Source: Bacteroidetes bacterium UBA2234
GTDB lineage: Bacteria; Bacteroidota; Bacteroidia; NS11-12g; UBA955
Direction: 5' to 3'
DNA length: 5,626 bases
Assembly (NCBI GenBank): GCA_002347985.1
Contig: DDYM01000055.1
Span: forward strand, 1-5,626
Position 1 is the first letter of the stretch. Every line of letters starts with the position of its first letter. The position numbers and the translations under genes were made by a program. The notes beneath the pieces were generated by a model. The model saw only the letters and a list, made by a program, of their open reading frames with translations. It was not told the origin of the DNA and ran no database searches. Below, piece after piece: positions 1 to 5,626 of this stretch.

Positions 1-290
1 GACTTTAATTTTTGCATCAAAGGCAAAGCCTCTTTTGCCGTATCCATGGATTGAGTTCTTAAAAAGGTTAGATTGTCTATAATAATTACCCGTGATCCCG
101 TTTGTTCAACCAATAATTCTAAGTTGAGTAGTAACTGCTCATTGAAGTCAACGAGCTCAGAGAAATCGGGATTGATTTCTAGTCGAAATAAATTCTCAGA
201 AAACCGATAGTGGTTGCTATAATCCGTAGAATACCGGTTTTCAAATTGCTTGTAACTCAATTCAAAATCTCCATAAATCACCGACTGTAG
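1..290 (-). pseudogene. 5'-truncated RepA-like (AAA_25-type) P-loop ATPase, runs off left edge
   Basis: A minus-strand frame, offset from the symporter, is open from the symporter 3' end to the left edge. It reads VIYGDFELSYKQFENRYS, then NHYRFSENLFRLEINPD, then SRVIIIDNLTFL and TAKEALPLMQKLK. The hydrophobic run ending in Asp (VIIID) is a Walker B, and the DFELS...QF...RYS pattern followed by it matches what I recall of RepA-like AAA_25 ATPases that are abundant, often in many copies, in Bacteroidota genomes and mobile elements. In intact relatives about 60-80 residues with a Walker A (GxxxxGKS/T) lie before the DFELS segment; here that position is occupied by the symporter gene. No convincing start exists: an in-frame GTG sits at 281-279, and an ATG at 407 only reads through symporter sequence out of frame. 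I therefore infer a 5'-deleted remnant. The part seen has no stop or frameshift, so the truncation may be recent. The 3' end is outside the window. The alternative is an expressed short variant using GTG. Confidence 0.6.
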
Positions 291-1900
291 CTCGAGGTAT
301 TTCGCGGTTTTCCTTTTTGGAAAAGATGAATCACTGCCATCCCTAAAATCATCACAAGGGCGTTTAAAATCAGGCTCTCGTAACCAATCACGTAATCCCC
401 AAACCATGGCTTTCCGGCGGGATTTACATTGTACCACAATTTCTCAACGGCATTAAATCGAGCAGAATCTCGTCCCGAAGCCCAAACGCCAGCCGCATCG
501 CTCAATTTCAACAAATAGGTTACGATGGGAGCAACCACGCTCCATATCACCACCCAAATCCCCCTTGGGCACCAGTTTGTATAAATCCCAACCACGAACA
601 ACCCCAACAAGGGACCGTACGTATAGGTGGCAACCATCAATACAGTATCAATCAAGGAACTTTCATTGAGCCAATAAAATAGAAGAATACACAAAAACAG
701 AGCAAAAGCGAATCCCAAATGCAAGCGCCGTCTTACTTTTCGTTTATAATCGTCTGAATGTGTATCGTCTTCATCGCCAAAACCCAAAAAGTCATGATAA
801 ATACTGGTTGTTAAGGTCGTCAACACACTATCAGCACTACTAAACGTTGCAGCGCTCAAGCCCAACATAAAAGCAAACGGAACCAACCAGGGCTCGCCAA
901 ATAGATTCAGATGTCCGTTGAGAGCGAGCATTGGAAAAATACCGTCTGTTGATGGCTTTCCATTCAGCATAGGAATTACAATCTGATACTTTAGCAAATA
1001 CGAATGCAACATCACACCCAAACTCAAGAAAAATACATTTACCACCATCACTACGATCCCAGTGGTAACCATGTTTTTCTGGGCATCGCCGAGCGACTTA
1101 CAACTCAAATTCTTCTGCATCATATTCTGATCCAAACCCGTCATTGCAATACACATCGCCGCCCCACCCAAAAATTGCTTCCAAAAATTGAGTTTGCTGT
1201 TCCCGTCCCAGACAAAAACATCACTCATTTCAGACGACATAATACGATGCCAGGGCGAATCGCCACCCTTCTGCCAAAGGTCGAACCATTCCAATCCATC
1301 GGCCAAAGCAAAGACGCAAACCAAAACCCCGCCAATGAGAAATACGCTCTGCAAGGCATCTGTCACAACGAGAGTTTTTATGCCCCCTTTCATCGTATAG
1401 GCCAAAATCAACAGAATGATCACGATAACTGAGACAAAAAATGGCACGCCCATGGGGCCAAATAAATAGGTTTGCAAAACTGCAACCGTTAAAAACAATC
1501 GAGCTGCACTACCCAGCAATCTCGACAAGACAAAAAACGATGCGCCCACGCGTTGATGCTCCAAACCCAATCTCGTACCCAAATAGGAATAAATCGATGT
1601 CAAATTTTGTTTATAATACAACGGCAGCAACACATAGGCAATCACAAAGTAGCCAGCTACATAGCCAAAAACAACTTGCATGTAACTCCAGTGAGCAACA
1701 TTCACCGCGCCAGGCACTGAAATAAAGGAAACCCCGCTCATGCTATCGCTCAGCATACCCAGGGCAACCATCCACCACAAACTCTGCTTATTCCCAACAA
1801 AATAGCCATTGTCGTTTGCCTTTTTACCGGTTACGTACCCCACAAAAAGGAGCATAAAAAAATACAAGGCCAAGGCAAGCAAAATCAATTCATAACTCAT
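278..1900 (-). CDS. Sodium:solute symporter (SSS family), substrate unknown
   Basis: Inner-membrane secondary transporter of 540 aa, predicted to import a solute with Na+ and typical in length for the family. About 13 hydrophobic segments are visible, starting at residues 4-21. Family landmarks are in order: SDSMSGVSFISVPG (51-64, first helix of the LeuT-like core), GGIKTLVVTDALQ (172-184, resembling the SSS signature region), GLDQNMMQKNLSCKSLGDAQ (255-274, the conserved Q/R-type loop), and LSAATFSSADSVLTTLTTS (348-366). The Ala351/Ser354/Ser355 pattern in the last matches the Na2-site helix of vSGLT-type proteins. An acidic cytoplasmic loop (GDEDDTHSDD, 375-384) is followed by a basic one (KRKVRRR). 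The substrate cannot be read from the sequence; sugars, amino acids, organic acids and sialic acid are all transported by this family. The ATG at 1900 overlaps the preceding stop as ATGA and lacks a Shine-Dalgarno, consistent with translational coupling. The last residues (KPRNTSSYSR) lie where the downstream ATPase remnant begins, so the native tail may have been altered. Confidence 0.95.
   Translation of the reverse strand: MSYELILLALALYFFMLLFVGYVTGKKANDNGYFVGNKQSLWWMVALGMLSDSMSGVSFISVPGAVNVAHWSYMQVVFGYVAGYFVIAYVLLPLYYKQNLTSIYSYLGTRLGLEHQRVGASFFVLSRLLGSAARLFLTVAVLQTYLFGPMGVPFFVSVIVIILLILAYTMKGGIKTLVVTDALQSVFLIGGVLVCVFALADGLEWFDLWQKGGDSPWHRIMSSEMSDVFVWDGNSKLNFWKQFLGGAAMCIAMTGLDQNMMQKNLSCKSLGDAQKNMVTTGIVVMVVNVFFLSLGVMLHSYLLKYQIVIPMLNGKPSTDGIFPMLALNGHLNLFGEPWLVPFAFMLGLSAATFSSADSVLTTLTTSIYHDFLGFGDEDDTHSDDYKRKVRRRLHLGFAFALFLCILLFYWLNESSLIDTVLMVATYTYGPLLGLFVVGIYTNWCPRGIWVVIWSVVAPIVTYLLKLSDAAGVWASGRDSARFNAVEKLWYNVNPAGKPWFGDYVIGYESLILNALVMILGMAVIHLFQKGKPRNTSSYSR
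1897..1900 (-). promoter_or_regulatory. ATGA start/stop overlap (translational coupling)
   Basis: On the minus strand the symporter ATG (1900-1898) and the exported protein's TGA (1899-1897) share two bases. The 25 nt before the ATG contain no Shine-Dalgarno-like sequence, so ribosomes finishing the upstream gene probably reinitiate here. This would link the amounts of the two proteins. Confidence 0.8.
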
Positions 1901-4443
1901 GGGGAAGTCTTCTTTTTAGGCAAATTCAACAAAGCGCGCAAACTTTCATCGGTATACAATTGCTCAGGGGCCAATTGCAATGGGAGGTACATCCAACTGT
2001 TATTTTTGATTTCCAATTTCCTAAATGCATCACCAGACAAGGCATAGAACCTACCTTCCGTGTCTTTCGCAGCAAAAAAGGCAACCCGCGCAGGATCCAA
2101 CTGCAATGAAAATTCTCTGGTGTTGGCAGCCGATGTGGTTGTCCAAACCGGAACATCAAATACTTGAACCGCATCGGGTTTACGGTATCCCACAACAAAC
2201 TGGGAAACATCAATGGTGGCTTGACCTTGGTCGGCGACTACCACATTCAACGACAGTACAGAATCTGCAGGCGTTGGCGAAGCCCAGGCAAACCGACCTA
2301 AACTCCTGATTTTAAATGAATTTCGAACAACACCTTTCGGCAAGGCACCGGTTTCAAGCGCCAACACCGCAGTTTGTTGGTATTGCTTTTGAAATTGCTG
2401 TCCTTGATACACTTGAAACGCATGATCCTTTTGCAAATGCAAGGCAAGGACTTGTCTGATAATCTTCTCAAATTTCACTTGTTCTCTGCTCGCCTTTTTT
2501 GGATTATCGGCCCAACGATTTTTGGGTTGTAGCAATTCGATTTGATACAGACCCTCAGCGCATCGAAGCAAAATACTCACCTGATTTCCGCTTTGATACA
2601 AGGAAAAATCCCAAAATTTGTGAACCCGAAAAAACAAATCCATCACCTCTTTCTTATCCCAGTTCGTGCGAAAAGCCAAGGGATAATCTCGCAATGGCTT
2701 CAACTCCGGAAATAACAGCTCCGTTTTATCATACAGGACCATTTCAAAAACTCCTTTTTCCGTGGCTTCCTTTCCTTGATGCTTCCTTACCCCAATCACT
2801 CCCCTACCTCTGCGAAGCAGCAATTGATTTTCATTGGCGGCCTTATCACCCACACGAGCCACATGAAACTCCGAAAATTTGGCCAAAGCTTGTTTGCTTT
2901 CCTCCGGGTTGATTAAATAGTTATAGCCCTGTGTACCGATGCGCTCTTCCAAGCCAGCCAAATTGACCGATGTCTGAATCGTGGCGGTCTTTCTACCCGC
3001 ATAAAATTGATAAAAATCGATCGCGGCGATGTTATCATCAGAAAAATCGTAATCGTAGTCGTAATGATTCTTCCACCGATGCCGAACTCCGTCCCAAGCA
3101 TAAAAACGGGCATTATAATCCGGCGCACATACGAATCTCACCTCAATAAAGTAGCCATCTTTTACCTTCAAAATCTGCTTACCGGAAAATGCTTCAATGT
3201 CAATCACCAACGGGGCAGACAGCGTATACTTCTTCCCTGCGCTATCCAAAGTGAGCAATGGCGCATAAGCCATCTGTCGCTGAACATCGTTCATCACCTT
3301 TATTCGCAGGCGATAGGAACCCAACCAATCCTTTCCATCTTGGGTCGCCATTCCCCCTTTGGGAACCATAACAACCACGGCTTGGTCCGCCGCAAACAAT
3401 CGATCCTCACTATTATCCCCAGAAAATTCAAACCAACCTTCAGAAAAATCCCTAAGCAAAGGCTCGGTGATGGGCTTGGGGAATTGTGACTTCCCTTGCA
3501 AAGGTGTAAGGGGTATGGCAAAGGCAAAATCGTTGTATTTTTCTTCCGACGGATCCACCATTTCGGCCTCTTCCGCGGCAGCAACAACGGGAAAAAACTC
3601 GGCAATAAATTTCTTTTCAGACGCCAACAAATTGGGGTCGGCCGTCATATAATGCAACAAAATGGGATGAACCCTACTCTGCTCTTCCGTGGCACCATTG
3701 CGCTTGGTTAGGACGATGCTTTTTTCATAGTAACCCACTTGAATCGACATATCGCCGAGGACCGTGACATCCTTTTCCATCACCCACGATGAATTGTCGA
3801 TGACGTTGAGTCGATGCAACTTCGTCAATGATTTCACTGCAGCCGGGAGATGATACAATCGATCAAGGGAAATCCCCAGCTCTTCCGTATTTGGCAAATA
3901 GGCAACCACGGCATCTAGCGCAGCGTTGGCTTCCTTCTGATTGTAGGGAGCAATCAAACTGATTCGTTTGCACGCCTTCCATTCCTTGAAGAACGAATAA
4001 TCATCCGGCACCGTTTGAAACACCAAAGTAACACCAGGGATCAGCGACCAATTCTTATTCATCAGCAACGCATCCTCTTTGCCATCGGGCACATACAAGA
4101 CGAGACTGTGTAGCCACTCCAGTTGATTCAAATCATCATCTGAAATGATTCCCAAATACCGTTGCAAAACCGCTTCTTCCAAATTATCCAACTTCCCCAA
4201 GACAGCAGCAACACGGGCAATGTCAATATCGGCCGCCACGCGAATGCGTTGAACCTGTGCAAAACTGGGGAGGTTACTGGCCACAAATTGCAAATCTGCA
4301 GGGCTTGTAATTTCTACGTTCATCGTGTAGCCAGGCACCGCCGCTTTGGGCTTTACATAGGCAGATTGACCGCAGGCCAATGAAAAACACAAAAATACGC
4401 AAAAAATTGATATAAAGTACTTTAAAGGGACATACATACCCAT
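1897..4443 (-). CDS. Large exported protein of unknown function, LRR-like N-terminal part
   Basis: I do not recognise a named family. From the ATG at 4443 the product has 848 aa. It begins MGMYVPLK, followed by a hydrophobic core (YFISIFCVFLCFSLA) and ACGQSAYV: a signal peptide. The Cys in SLAC could be a poor lipobox, but the small-residue/GQ ending fits signal peptidase I equally well. The following ~190 residues hold degenerate leucine-rich-repeat-like units, for example LPNTEELGISLDRLYHLP and LTKLHRLNVIDN. The middle is beta-rich with one domain reminiscent of Ig/ZU5-like modules in Bacteroidota surface proteins (VVVMVPKGGM to FIEVRFVCAP to FYAWDGVRHRW); this is a tentative reading. A YDYDYDF stretch follows, then a positively charged segment (LLLRRGRGVIGVRKH), and the C terminus ends LLNLPKKKTSP. 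No second membrane helix or catalytic motif stands out. The frame is open to a TTG at 4542 overlapping the peptidase gene, and an ATG at 4503 is also possible, but those starts would put 26-39 residues before the signal-peptide core. The stop overlaps the symporter start (ATGA), so the two are probably translated together. Confidence 0.85.
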   Translation of the reverse strand: MGMYVPLKYFISIFCVFLCFSLACGQSAYVKPKAAVPGYTMNVEITSPADLQFVASNLPSFAQVQRIRVAADIDIARVAAVLGKLDNLEEAVLQRYLGIISDDDLNQLEWLHSLVLYVPDGKEDALLMNKNWSLIPGVTLVFQTVPDDYSFFKEWKACKRISLIAPYNQKEANAALDAVVAYLPNTEELGISLDRLYHLPAAVKSLTKLHRLNVIDNSSWVMEKDVTVLGDMSIQVGYYEKSIVLTKRNGATEEQSRVHPILLHYMTADPNLLASEKKFIAEFFPVVAAAEEAEMVDPSEEKYNDFAFAIPLTPLQGKSQFPKPITEPLLRDFSEGWFEFSGDNSEDRLFAADQAVVVMVPKGGMATQDGKDWLGSYRLRIKVMNDVQRQMAYAPLLTLDSAGKKYTLSAPLVIDIEAFSGKQILKVKDGYFIEVRFVCAPDYNARFYAWDGVRHRWKNHYDYDYDFSDDNIAAIDFYQFYAGRKTATIQTSVNLAGLEERIGTQGYNYLINPEESKQALAKFSEFHVARVGDKAANENQLLLRRGRGVIGVRKHQGKEATEKGVFEMVLYDKTELLFPELKPLRDYPLAFRTNWDKKEVMDLFFRVHKFWDFSLYQSGNQVSILLRCAEGLYQIELLQPKNRWADNPKKASREQVKFEKIIRQVLALHLQKDHAFQVYQGQQFQKQYQQTAVLALETGALPKGVVRNSFKIRSLGRFAWASPTPADSVLSLNVVVADQGQATIDVSQFVVGYRKPDAVQVFDVPVWTTTSAANTREFSLQLDPARVAFFAAKDTEGRFYALSGDAFRKLEIKNNSWMYLPLQLAPEQLYTDESLRALLNLPKKKTSP
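3047..3064. repeat. Three tandem hexamers TCGTAA/TCGTAG/TCGTAA in coding sequence
   Basis: Three adjacent copies of TCGTAR, read on the minus strand, encode the alternating Tyr-Asp run (YDYDYDF) of the exported protein. The six-base unit keeps the frame, so copy-number change would lengthen or shorten the Tyr-Asp run without a frameshift. The alternating acidic/aromatic stretch could be a surface loop or a metal-binding patch, but nothing shows this directly. Confidence 0.7.
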
Positions 4444-4450
4444 AGGTATG
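4435..4450 (-). repeat. Perfect 6-bp inverted repeat enclosing the preferred start codon of the exported protein
   Basis: The minus strand reads CATACC-TATG-GGTATG: two perfect 6-nt arms and a 4-nt loop. The loop holds the ATG at 4443-4441, and the 3' arm ends with the second candidate ATG at 4437-4435. In mRNA this could be a small hairpin exposing the start codon or slowing initiation; in DNA it could be an operator-like palindrome. A GGAGG lies at 4464-4460, 16 nt before the ATG, too far for ordinary Shine-Dalgarno pairing. The repeat is certain; its role is not. Confidence 0.5.
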
Positions 4451-4523
4451 GTCGTTTTGCCTCCAAAAAACCGGGAAATGCTATTTTTATTTAGGTTCAC
4501 CATTCTAGGCAGGGGCAACAAGT

Positions 4524-5267
4524 TTAGGGGATTTTGGGCCAAGTTCTAATTGCAAACAATTTATGCGTTAACAATCCCGATTGAGCATTCACAATTCCAT
4601 TGGCGGTCAATTGATCGATTCGAACTTTGCCATAGGCATGAATGATTCGATCATCGTGGAGCAAAATTCCCACATGGGTCACTTTCCCATCGGCATTGGC
4701 AAAATAAGCCAAGTCGCCGGGTATGCGCTGATCCCACATTTCAAGATTTCCATGCAGCACTTGTTGGTAGGCATCTCTTGGCATTTGAATCCTAAGCACT
4801 TTTCCTACCGCCTGCACCAAACCACTACAATCAATGCCCCAGATGGACCTACCGCCCCAGAGATAGGGGGTATTCAGGAAGGCCTCCGCCGCTGCCGCGG
4901 CTCCGGCCACCATAAATTTACCGCCCCGGTAATAATAAGCCCCGCCGTCTATCACAATCATACCTGATTGAGGGACACAGCATCCGGGCGACAGTAAAAT
5001 TTTATCCCCGTCATCGCCAATAAAAAAACTACCTACCTCGGATACCACCTCCCAATACATATTCTCATAATCCGAAAAACTTCTCAAATACATTTCCGGA
5101 ACCCAACCCACATAGCCATCCTCGTTCAAACGAACCTGCAACCACTCCCCGTCGCTCCCCACCACACTACAAACCTCCCCAAACAACATCGAAGTCACCA
5201 TCTCACTCTTCGAACTATTCGAAGCGCGAATCGGAACCCAAGATTGAAGACAGATCCTTTGATGCAT
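4524..5267 (-). CDS. C40 (NlpC/P60) cell-wall peptidase with N-terminal SH3-like domains
   Basis: Predicted cysteine peptidase of 247 aa that cleaves peptidoglycan stem peptides; family C40 enzymes typically cut gamma-D-Glu to diamino-acid bonds. Residues about 4-62 form a bacterial SH3-like domain (VPIRAS start, GEWLQVRL, GYVGWVP). Residues about 85-118 look like a second beta-rich SH3-like piece. Residues about 122-245 are the catalytic domain: PYLWGGRS at 134-141, catalytic Cys147 in DCSGLVQ, His198 in THVGILL, and probable third residue His210 in IIHAYG. The catalytic set is intact. The N terminus (MHQRICLQSW) is not a signal peptide and no membrane segment is visible, so the protein is probably cytoplasmic. 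That resembles muropeptide-recycling enzymes such as Bacillus YkfC more than secreted autolysins, although no epimerase or peptide-transporter gene is visible beside it. The ATG at 5267 has no Shine-Dalgarno and lies 4 nt after the ferredoxin stop. An alanine-rich run (AGAAAAAEA, 121-129) precedes the active site and corresponds to a locally GC-rich patch near 4885-4915. Confidence 0.93.
   Translation of the reverse strand: MHQRICLQSWVPIRASNSSKSEMVTSMLFGEVCSVVGSDGEWLQVRLNEDGYVGWVPEMYLRSFSDYENMYWEVVSEVGSFFIGDDGDKILLSPGCCVPQSGMIVIDGGAYYYRGGKFMVAGAAAAAEAFLNTPYLWGGRSIWGIDCSGLVQAVGKVLRIQMPRDAYQQVLHGNLEMWDQRIPGDLAYFANADGKVTHVGILLHDDRIIHAYGKVRIDQLTANGIVNAQSGLLTHKLFAIRTWPKIP
5208..5224. repeat. Perfect 7-bp inverted repeat inside the peptidase 5' coding region
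   Basis: CTTCGAA-CTA-TTCGAAG: two perfect 7-bp arms with a 3-bp spacer. It lies about 43-60 nt inside the peptidase gene and encodes part of the serine-rich ASNSSKS stretch of the SH3 domain. It could form a short stem in mRNA near the gene start. Chance occurrence is also reasonable. Confidence 0.45.
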
Positions 5268-5271
5268 AAAT

Positions 5272-5619
5272 TTACAAATGCAATCGCTCTTTGCGATCCA
5301 ACAAAATCGACTCGTCCTCTACGTGATCAGGATCCGGAACACAGCAATCCACTGGACACACAGCAGCGCACTGTGGCTCCTCATGAAATCCCGTACACTC
5401 CGTGCACTTGTCTGGAACAATAAAATATACCTCTTGACTCACGGGCGCGAACTTTTCGTTCACGTCAACCAAACGCCCATCGGCCAATAAAAACTGCCCC
5501 GTAACATCCGTACCGTCTGCAATTGCCCACTCTACCCCCGCTTCATAAATCGCATTGTTAGGACATTCCGGCTCGCAAGCCCCGCAGTTAATACACTCTT
5601 CTGTGATAATGATTGCCAT
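5272..5619 (-). CDS. 2[4Fe-4S] ferredoxin, 115 aa, Allochromatium-like with a long insertion
   Basis: Small soluble cytoplasmic electron carrier. The first cluster motif is C9-x2-C12-x2-C15-x3-C19-P. The second is C72-x2-C75-x8-C84-x3-C88-P, with an enlarged loop between its second and third cysteines as in the Allochromatium vinosum type of 2[4Fe-4S] ferredoxin; C92 and C93 follow directly. By family analogy C9, C12, C15 and C88 would hold one cluster and C72, C75, C84 and C19 the other. About 50 residues separate the two motifs, far more than in minimal clostridial ferredoxins, and an acidic tail ([10 protein letters not shown]) follows. I recall this architecture as widespread in Bacteroidota, so it looks complete and normal. 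The ATG at 5619 places the first cysteine at residue 9, as expected. Only 7 nt lie upstream in the window, so the promoter cannot be seen. The stop is 4 nt before the peptidase start, suggesting co-transcription. The redox partner is unknown. Confidence 0.93.
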   Translation of the reverse strand: MAIIITEECINCGACEPECPNNAIYEAGVEWAIADGTDVTGQFLLADGRLVDVNEKFAPVSQEVYFIVPDKCTECTGFHEEPQCAAVCPVDCCVPDPDHVEDESILLDRKERLHL

Positions 5620-5626
5620 AATATAT

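Noticed and set aside
279..407. ATG at 407 as a genuine start of the left-edge ATPase gene
   Set aside because: The ~40 codons from 407 to about 290 read the symporter's coding sequence in another frame and look unlike an ATPase N terminus; no Walker A appears.
1004..1432. Plus-strand open frame of 142 codons, together with other plus-strand frames at 1188-1400, 1441-1725, 2025-2309, 2499-2912, 3007-3489, 3359-3711, 4162-4383, 4581-4967 and 5278-5490
   Set aside because: All lie antisense to well-supported minus-strand genes, have low-complexity His/Gln/Pro/Thr-rich translations and show no domain or signal. They are shadows of the real genes.
1926..3605. Minus-strand alternative frames at 1926-2213, 2913-3128 and 3300-3605
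   Set aside because: They sit inside the exported-protein gene in other frames, and their translations show no coherent domain.
4369..4380. Lipoprotein signal (SLAC) in the exported protein
   Set aside because: The -3 residue is Ser rather than Leu/Val and the context ACGQSA fits signal peptidase I as well, so I do not call it a lipoprotein.
4519..4526. TAAACTTG as a Bacteroidota -7 box (TAnnTTTG) for an internal promoter
   Set aside because: It has one mismatch, and the nearest upstream TTTG (4556-4553) is 26 nt away instead of about 19-21, so the match is too weak to call.
4444..4542. TTG at 4542 as the start of the exported protein
   Set aside because: It overlaps the peptidase gene, is a rare start codon in Bacteroidota, and adds 33 residues before a good signal peptide. 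ATG 4443 is preferred; ATG 4503 remains possible.
1..5626. Defence system, toxin-antitoxin pair, CRISPR array, biosynthetic cluster or complete transposon
   Set aside because: No matching domains, repeat-spacer pattern, terminal inverted repeats or transposase are visible; only the ATPase remnant hints at mobile DNA beyond the left edge.

Overview
The window comes from a member of the Bacteroidota, most likely the Saprospiraceae/Cytophagales/Chitinophagales side. Three things point there. The ferredoxin at the right edge has the long insertion and C-terminal tail I associate with that phylum. The C40 peptidase has the SH3b + NlpC/P60 layout common there. The start codons lack Shine-Dalgarno sequences at normal spacing. 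Family names come from recalled motifs and sequence features; no database search was possible.

Everything convincing is on the minus strand, so transcription runs from the right edge to the left. In that order: (1) a 2[4Fe-4S] ferredoxin (5619-5272), whose promoter lies outside the window; (2) after a 4-nt gap, a C40 (NlpC/P60) cysteine peptidase with N-terminal SH3-like domains and no signal peptide (5267-4524); (3) a large exported protein of unknown function with a degenerate leucine-rich-repeat-like N-terminal part and a beta-rich remainder (probable start 4443, less likely 4503 or 4542; stop 1897); (4) a sodium:solute symporter (SSS family), coupled to gene 3 by an ATGA start/stop overlap (1900-278); (5) an open frame with no independent 5' end that runs off the left edge. 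Its protein looks like the Walker B half of a RepA-like (AAA_25-type) P-loop ATPase and lacks the Walker A half, so I read it as a 5'-truncated remnant joined to the end of the symporter gene.

The first four genes are so tightly packed that they read as one transcription unit. The ferredoxin and peptidase are housekeeping-type genes. The exported protein and the symporter form the most tightly coupled pair, which suggests an envelope function, but nothing in the sequence names the substrate. There is no intergenic stretch over 300 bases, and I see no RNA gene, CRISPR array, complete mobile element or convincing terminator.

I do not see a clearly new system. The points most worth a second look are the ATPase remnant at the symporter 3' end, the exported protein-symporter coupling, and a small hairpin enclosing the preferred start codon of the exported protein.
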